Notes under the pieces: generated by a model
The model's database searches: none
Told to the model about the DNA's origin: nothing
Seen by the model: the letters and a program-made list of their open reading frames with translations, nothing else
Part shown: positions 61,306-64,000 of the stretch, one piece after another
How the letters are laid out: each line of letters begins with the position of its first letter
Numbering within the stretch: position 1 is the first letter of the stretch
Translations under genes and position numbers: made by a program
Assembly (NCBI GenBank): GCA_036500605.1
Contig: DASYBU010000044.1
Location: forward strand, 124,001-188,000
DNA length: 64,000 bases
DNA from: JAFALK01 sp036500605
GTDB taxonomy: Bacteria > Pseudomonadota > Gammaproteobacteria > Burkholderiales > Burkholderiaceae_C
Direction: 5' to 3'

Positions 61306-62592
61306 ATGTCCCGCAATAACGAGTTATTTGAGCGCGCCCAGCGCGTCATCCCCGGCGGCGTGAATTCGCCTGTGCGCGCGTTCCGCGCCGTCGGCGGCAC
61401 GCCCCGCTTCATCACCCGCGGCGAAGGTGCCTATATATATGACGCCGATGGAAAGCGTTATGTCGACTACATCGGCTCCTGGGGCCCGATGATCCTCGGC
61501 CACGGCCATCCAGCCGTGCAGGAGGCCGTGCAGCGCGCGGCGCTCGAAGGTTTCTCGTTTGGCGCGCCGACCGAGCGCGAGATCGAGCTGGCCGAGGAGC
61601 TGATCAAGCTCGTGCCCAGCATGGAGCAGGTGCGCCTGGTGTCATCGGGCACCGAGGCGACCATGAGCGCGATCCGCCTCGCGCGCGGCGCCACCGGCCG
61701 CAGCCTGTTCATCAAGTTCGAGGGCTGCTATCACGGCCACACCGACGCGCTGCTGGTCAAGGCCGGCTCGGGCCTGGCCACCTTCGGCCACCCGACCAGC
61801 GCCGGCGTACCTGCTGAAACCGCGCAGCACACGCTCGTGCTTGAGTACAACAACCTGCAACAGCTCGAAGAGGCCTTCGCCCTGCACGGCCCCGAGCTGG
61901 CCTGCGTGATCATCGAGCCGATCGCCGGCAATATGAACTTCGTGCGCGCCGCCGTGCCCTTCATGAAGCGGCTGCGCGAGCTGTGCACACAGCATGGCGC
62001 GCTGCTGCTGCTGGACGAGGTCATGACCGGCTTCCGCGTCGGCCTGGCCAGCGCGCAGGGTCACTACGCGAAGCTGATTCCCGGCTTCAAGCCCGACATC
62101 TCGACCTTCGGCAAGGTCATCGGCGGCGGCATGCCGCTGGCCGCATTCGGTGCCAGCCGCGAGATCATGAAGTCGCTGGCGCCGCTCGGTGGTGTGTATC
62201 AGGCTGGCACGCTCAGCGGCAACCCGGTCGCCACGGCTTGCGGCCTGGCCACGCTGAAAGAGATCCAGAAGCCCGGTTACTTTGAGGCGCTCGGCGCCCG
62301 CACGAAGTTGCTTGCCGACGGCCTTTCTGCCGTCGCGCGCGAGAACGGCGTGCCCTTCAGCAGCGATTGCGAAGGCGGCATGTTCGGCTTTTTCCTGCTG
62401 CCCGAACTGCCGCAGAACTACACGACCGTGATGACGACCGACAAGGAGCGCTTCAACCGCTTCTTCCATGCCATGCTCGACGCTGGCGTGTATCTTGCTC
62501 CTGCGCTTTATGAGGCCGGCTTTGTGTCCTCGGCACATACGGATGCCGACATCGAGCTGACTCTCGCCGCCGCGCGCTCGGCTCTTCGTTGA
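61306..62592 (+). CDS. hemL: Glutamate-1-semialdehyde 2,1-aminomutase
   Basis: The 428-residue PLP enzyme has IPGGVNSPVRAFRAVGG at its start, YHGHTDALLVKAGSG, LLLLDEVMTGFRVGLASAQG and the PLP lysine in DISTFGKVIGGGMPLAAFG. It converts glutamate-1-semialdehyde to 5-aminolevulinate, the first committed tetrapyrrole precursor, which also feeds the heme needs of the oxidase genes here. The ATG at 61306 is preferred to a TTG two codons upstream. Confidence 0.97.
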   Translation: MSRNNELFERAQRVIPGGVNSPVRAFRAVGGTPRFITRGEGAYIYDADGKRYVDYIGSWGPMILGHGHPAVQEAVQRAALEGFSFGAPTEREIELAEELIKLVPSMEQVRLVSSGTEATMSAIRLARGATGRSLFIKFEGCYHGHTDALLVKAGSGLATFGHPTSAGVPAETAQHTLVLEYNNLQQLEEAFALHGPELACVIIEPIAGNMNFVRAAVPFMKRLRELCTQHGALLLLDEVMTGFRVGLASAQGHYAKLIPGFKPDISTFGKVIGGGMPLAAFGASREIMKSLAPLGGVYQAGTLSGNPVATACGLATLKEIQKPGYFEALGARTKLLADGLSAVARENGVPFSSDCEGGMFGFFLLPELPQNYTTVMTTDKERFNRFFHAMLDAGVYLAPALYEAGFVSSAHTDADIELTLAAARSALR

Positions 62593-62648
62593 GACTGACA
62601 GGGAGGAACACGATGAACAGGCCTGCAGACGAAGACATCTCTGTATTT

Positions 62649-62718
62649 ATCCTGTGCATCCTGTTCATCCATGTAAAAAATGCATTTCTTGAACATGGAT
62701 AAACAGGATGCACAGGAT
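62649..62718. repeat. Dispersed 26-bp-stem hairpin repeat, copy B
   Basis: Left arm 62649-62674 and right arm 62693-62718 pair at 25 of 26 positions around an 18-base loop containing A6, ATGCATTT and CTTGA. Each arm and most of the loop match copy A at 27193-27261, and the one unpaired position is the same in both. It lies between the hemL stop and mpl; the rest of this 186-bp spacer shows no other feature. Confidence 0.9.
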
Positions 62719-62778
62719 TAACGCAGCCCATGCGTCTCGTGTTGCCTCCTGTCCGCCCATGTTCTTCTACTGAATCCC

Positions 62779-64000
62779 ATGCACATCCACATCCTCGGCA
62801 TCTGCGGCACCTTCATGGGCGGCCTGGCCGCGCTCGCGCGCGAGTCGGGCCACAAGGTCACCGGCTGCGATGCCAATGTCTACCCGCCGATGAGCGACCA
62901 GCTTGAGGCGCTCGGCATCGAACTGATCACCGGTTTCAAGGCCGATCAGCTGGCGCTCAAGCCTGATCTGTTCGTCATCGGCAATGTGGTGACGCGCGGC
63001 AACGAGCTGATGGAAGCGATTCTTGATGCCGGCCTGCCTTACACGAGCGGCCCGCAATGGCTGGCGGAACACGTGCTGCAAGGCCGCCATGTGCTGGCCG
63101 TCGCCGGCACGCATGGCAAGACCACGACCACCTCGATGCTGGCCTGGATTCTTGAGCATGCCGGCCTCCAGCCGGGCTTTCTGGTCGGCGGCGTGCCGAT
63201 GAACTTTGGCGTTAGCGCCAAGCTCGGTACGGGCAAGCCTTTCGTGATCGAGGCGGATGAGTACGACACCGCCTTCTTCGACAAGCGCAGCAAGTTCGTG
63301 CACTACCGTCCGCGCACCGCCATCCTCAACAACCTTGAGTTTGACCACGCGGATATCTTCCCCGATCTCGCCGCCATCGAGACCCAGTTCCACCATCTCG
63401 TGCGCACGATCCCGGCCAGCGGCCGCGTGGTCGTCAATGCGCGCGACGAAGCGCTGCAGCGCGTGCTGACGCGCGGCTGCTGGAGCGAGCAGCAACGCTT
63501 CGGCGCTCGCAAGGAAGAACCCGGCGCCCTGCGCGCACGCGGCGAACCCCAAGCCTTTGATGTGCTGCGCGGCAGCCTCAAGGTGGCGCGCGTCGATTGG
63601 CAACTGATCGGCGAGCACAACCAGCTGAACGCGCTGGCCGCGATCGCCGCCGCCGAGCATGTGGGCGTGACGCCCGAGCAATCGGCCGCCGCTCTGGCCA
63701 AGTTCCAGAACGTGCGCCGGCGCATGGAACTGGTCGGCGAAGTGCGGGGCATCAAGGTCTACGACGATTTCGCGCACCACCCCACGGCCATCCGCACCAC
63801 GGTCGAAGGCCTGCGTCGCCGCATCGCGCCGAAAGAACGCATCCTCGCCATCTTCGAGCCGCGATCCAACACCATGAAGCTCGGCACCATGAAGGCCCAA
63901 TTGCCGTGGGCGCTGGAAGAGGCAGACTTGTCCTTCTGCAATCAGGCCGGCCTGGCCTGGGATGCGAAGGAGGCGCTGGCGCCGATGGGCTCGCAAGTGC
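62779..64000 (+). CDS. mpl: UDP-N-acetylmuramate:L-Ala-gamma-D-Glu-meso-DAP ligase, partial at window end
   Basis: The frame from ATG 62779 stays open to the end of the window (about 407 residues seen). It begins MHIHILGICGTFMGGLAALA, has the ATP-binding loop AGTHGKTTTTSMLAWIL near residue 112, and contains KVYDDFAHHPTAIRTTVEG near residue 330, as in Mur ligases. Mpl reattaches recycled murein tripeptide to UDP-MurNAc in peptidoglycan recycling. The C-terminal end of the third domain lies beyond the window. No ribosome-binding site is obvious. Confidence 0.95.
   Translation, partial: MHIHILGICGTFMGGLAALARESGHKVTGCDANVYPPMSDQLEALGIELITGFKADQLALKPDLFVIGNVVTRGNELMEAILDAGLPYTSGPQWLAEHVLQGRHVLAVAGTHGKTTTTSMLAWILEHAGLQPGFLVGGVPMNFGVSAKLGTGKPFVIEADEYDTAFFDKRSKFVHYRPRTAILNNLEFDHADIFPDLAAIETQFHHLVRTIPASGRVVVNARDEALQRVLTRGCWSEQQRFGARKEEPGALRARGEPQAFDVLRGSLKVARVDWQLIGEHNQLNALAAIAAAEHVGVTPEQSAAALAKFQNVRRRMELVGEVRGIKVYDDFAHHPTAIRTTVEGLRRRIAPKERILAIFEPRSNTMKLGTMKAQLPWALEEADLSFCNQAGLAWDAKEALAPMGSQV

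Overview
This 64-kb GC-rich window reads as a chromosomal segment of a betaproteobacterium in the order Burkholderiales, probably close to the Rubrivivax/Roseateles/Leptothrix group. The evidence is the aa3-type cytochrome oxidase cluster with its DUF2970, DUF2909 and tiny assembly proteins, the pyrR-pyrB-inactive pyrC order, the rhodanese-grxC-secB-gpsA block, a PEP-CTERM protein, and a pilGHIJ-chpA twitching cluster. No rRNA, tRNA, phage, insertion sequence or CRISPR array was found. Almost everything is core or near-core, densely packed and co-directional in long operons.

Layout. (1) 0.05-0.7 kb: a 2H phosphoesterase. (2) 0.7-9.9 kb, minus strand: a surface-polysaccharide cluster. wbpB-wbpD-wbpE make a di-N-acetylated glucuronate-type nucleotide sugar. 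They are followed by a Wzx flippase, an acyltransferase, two glycosyltransferases, a second DegT aminotransferase and an initiating sugar-phosphate transferase. A VapBC toxin-antitoxin pair sits inside this cluster. (3) 9.9-18.6 kb: lysS, an enoyl-CoA hydratase, DUF3108, an M61 peptidase, DUF3429, dsbC, a UbiH-type hydroxylase and ychF. (4) 18.7-22.9 kb: a large MASE1 hybrid sensor kinase and rpoH. The rpoH promoter carries a near-perfect CIRCE element. (5) 22.9-32.1 kb: cytochrome c oxidase structural and assembly genes (ctaC, ctaD, small assembly protein, ctaG, DUF2970, ctaE; surf1, a SCO-like protein, ctaA, ctaB, sco). (6) 32.3-38.4 kb: bioC-like, comF, trmL, a TPR protein, a PEP-CTERM protein, gpsA, secB, grxC and a rhodanese. 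(7) 38.6-42.6 kb: aqpZ, a chemoreceptor, a stand-alone phosphate-binding-like protein and a porin. (8) 42.8-48.8 kb: gpmA, hyi, a PlsC acyltransferase, the pyrimidine genes, ruvX and yqgE. (9) 48.9-60.1 kb, minus strand: rubredoxin, pilG, pilH, pilI, pilJ, a 2023-residue chpA and a diguanylate cyclase. (10) 60.3-64 kb: thiD, hemL and the start of mpl, which runs off the window.

The most interesting signals lie between genes. The CIRCE operator overlaps both promoter boxes of rpoH, so HrcA could repress the heat-shock sigma factor. A dispersed 26-bp-stem hairpin with internal 9-bp periodicity is present in two near-identical copies and one decayed copy. A 12-bp tandem repeat supplies the stop codons of two convergent genes. 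A string of hairpins lies inside the pil-chp operon and shares a 17-mer with the ruvX-yqgE spacer. Several genes have a -10 box 6-8 bases from the start codon and may be leaderless. No clearly new multi-gene defence or metabolic system was found. The porin / binding-protein / chemoreceptor trio and the VapBC pair inside the polysaccharide operon are the best candidates for unusual gene-level biology.
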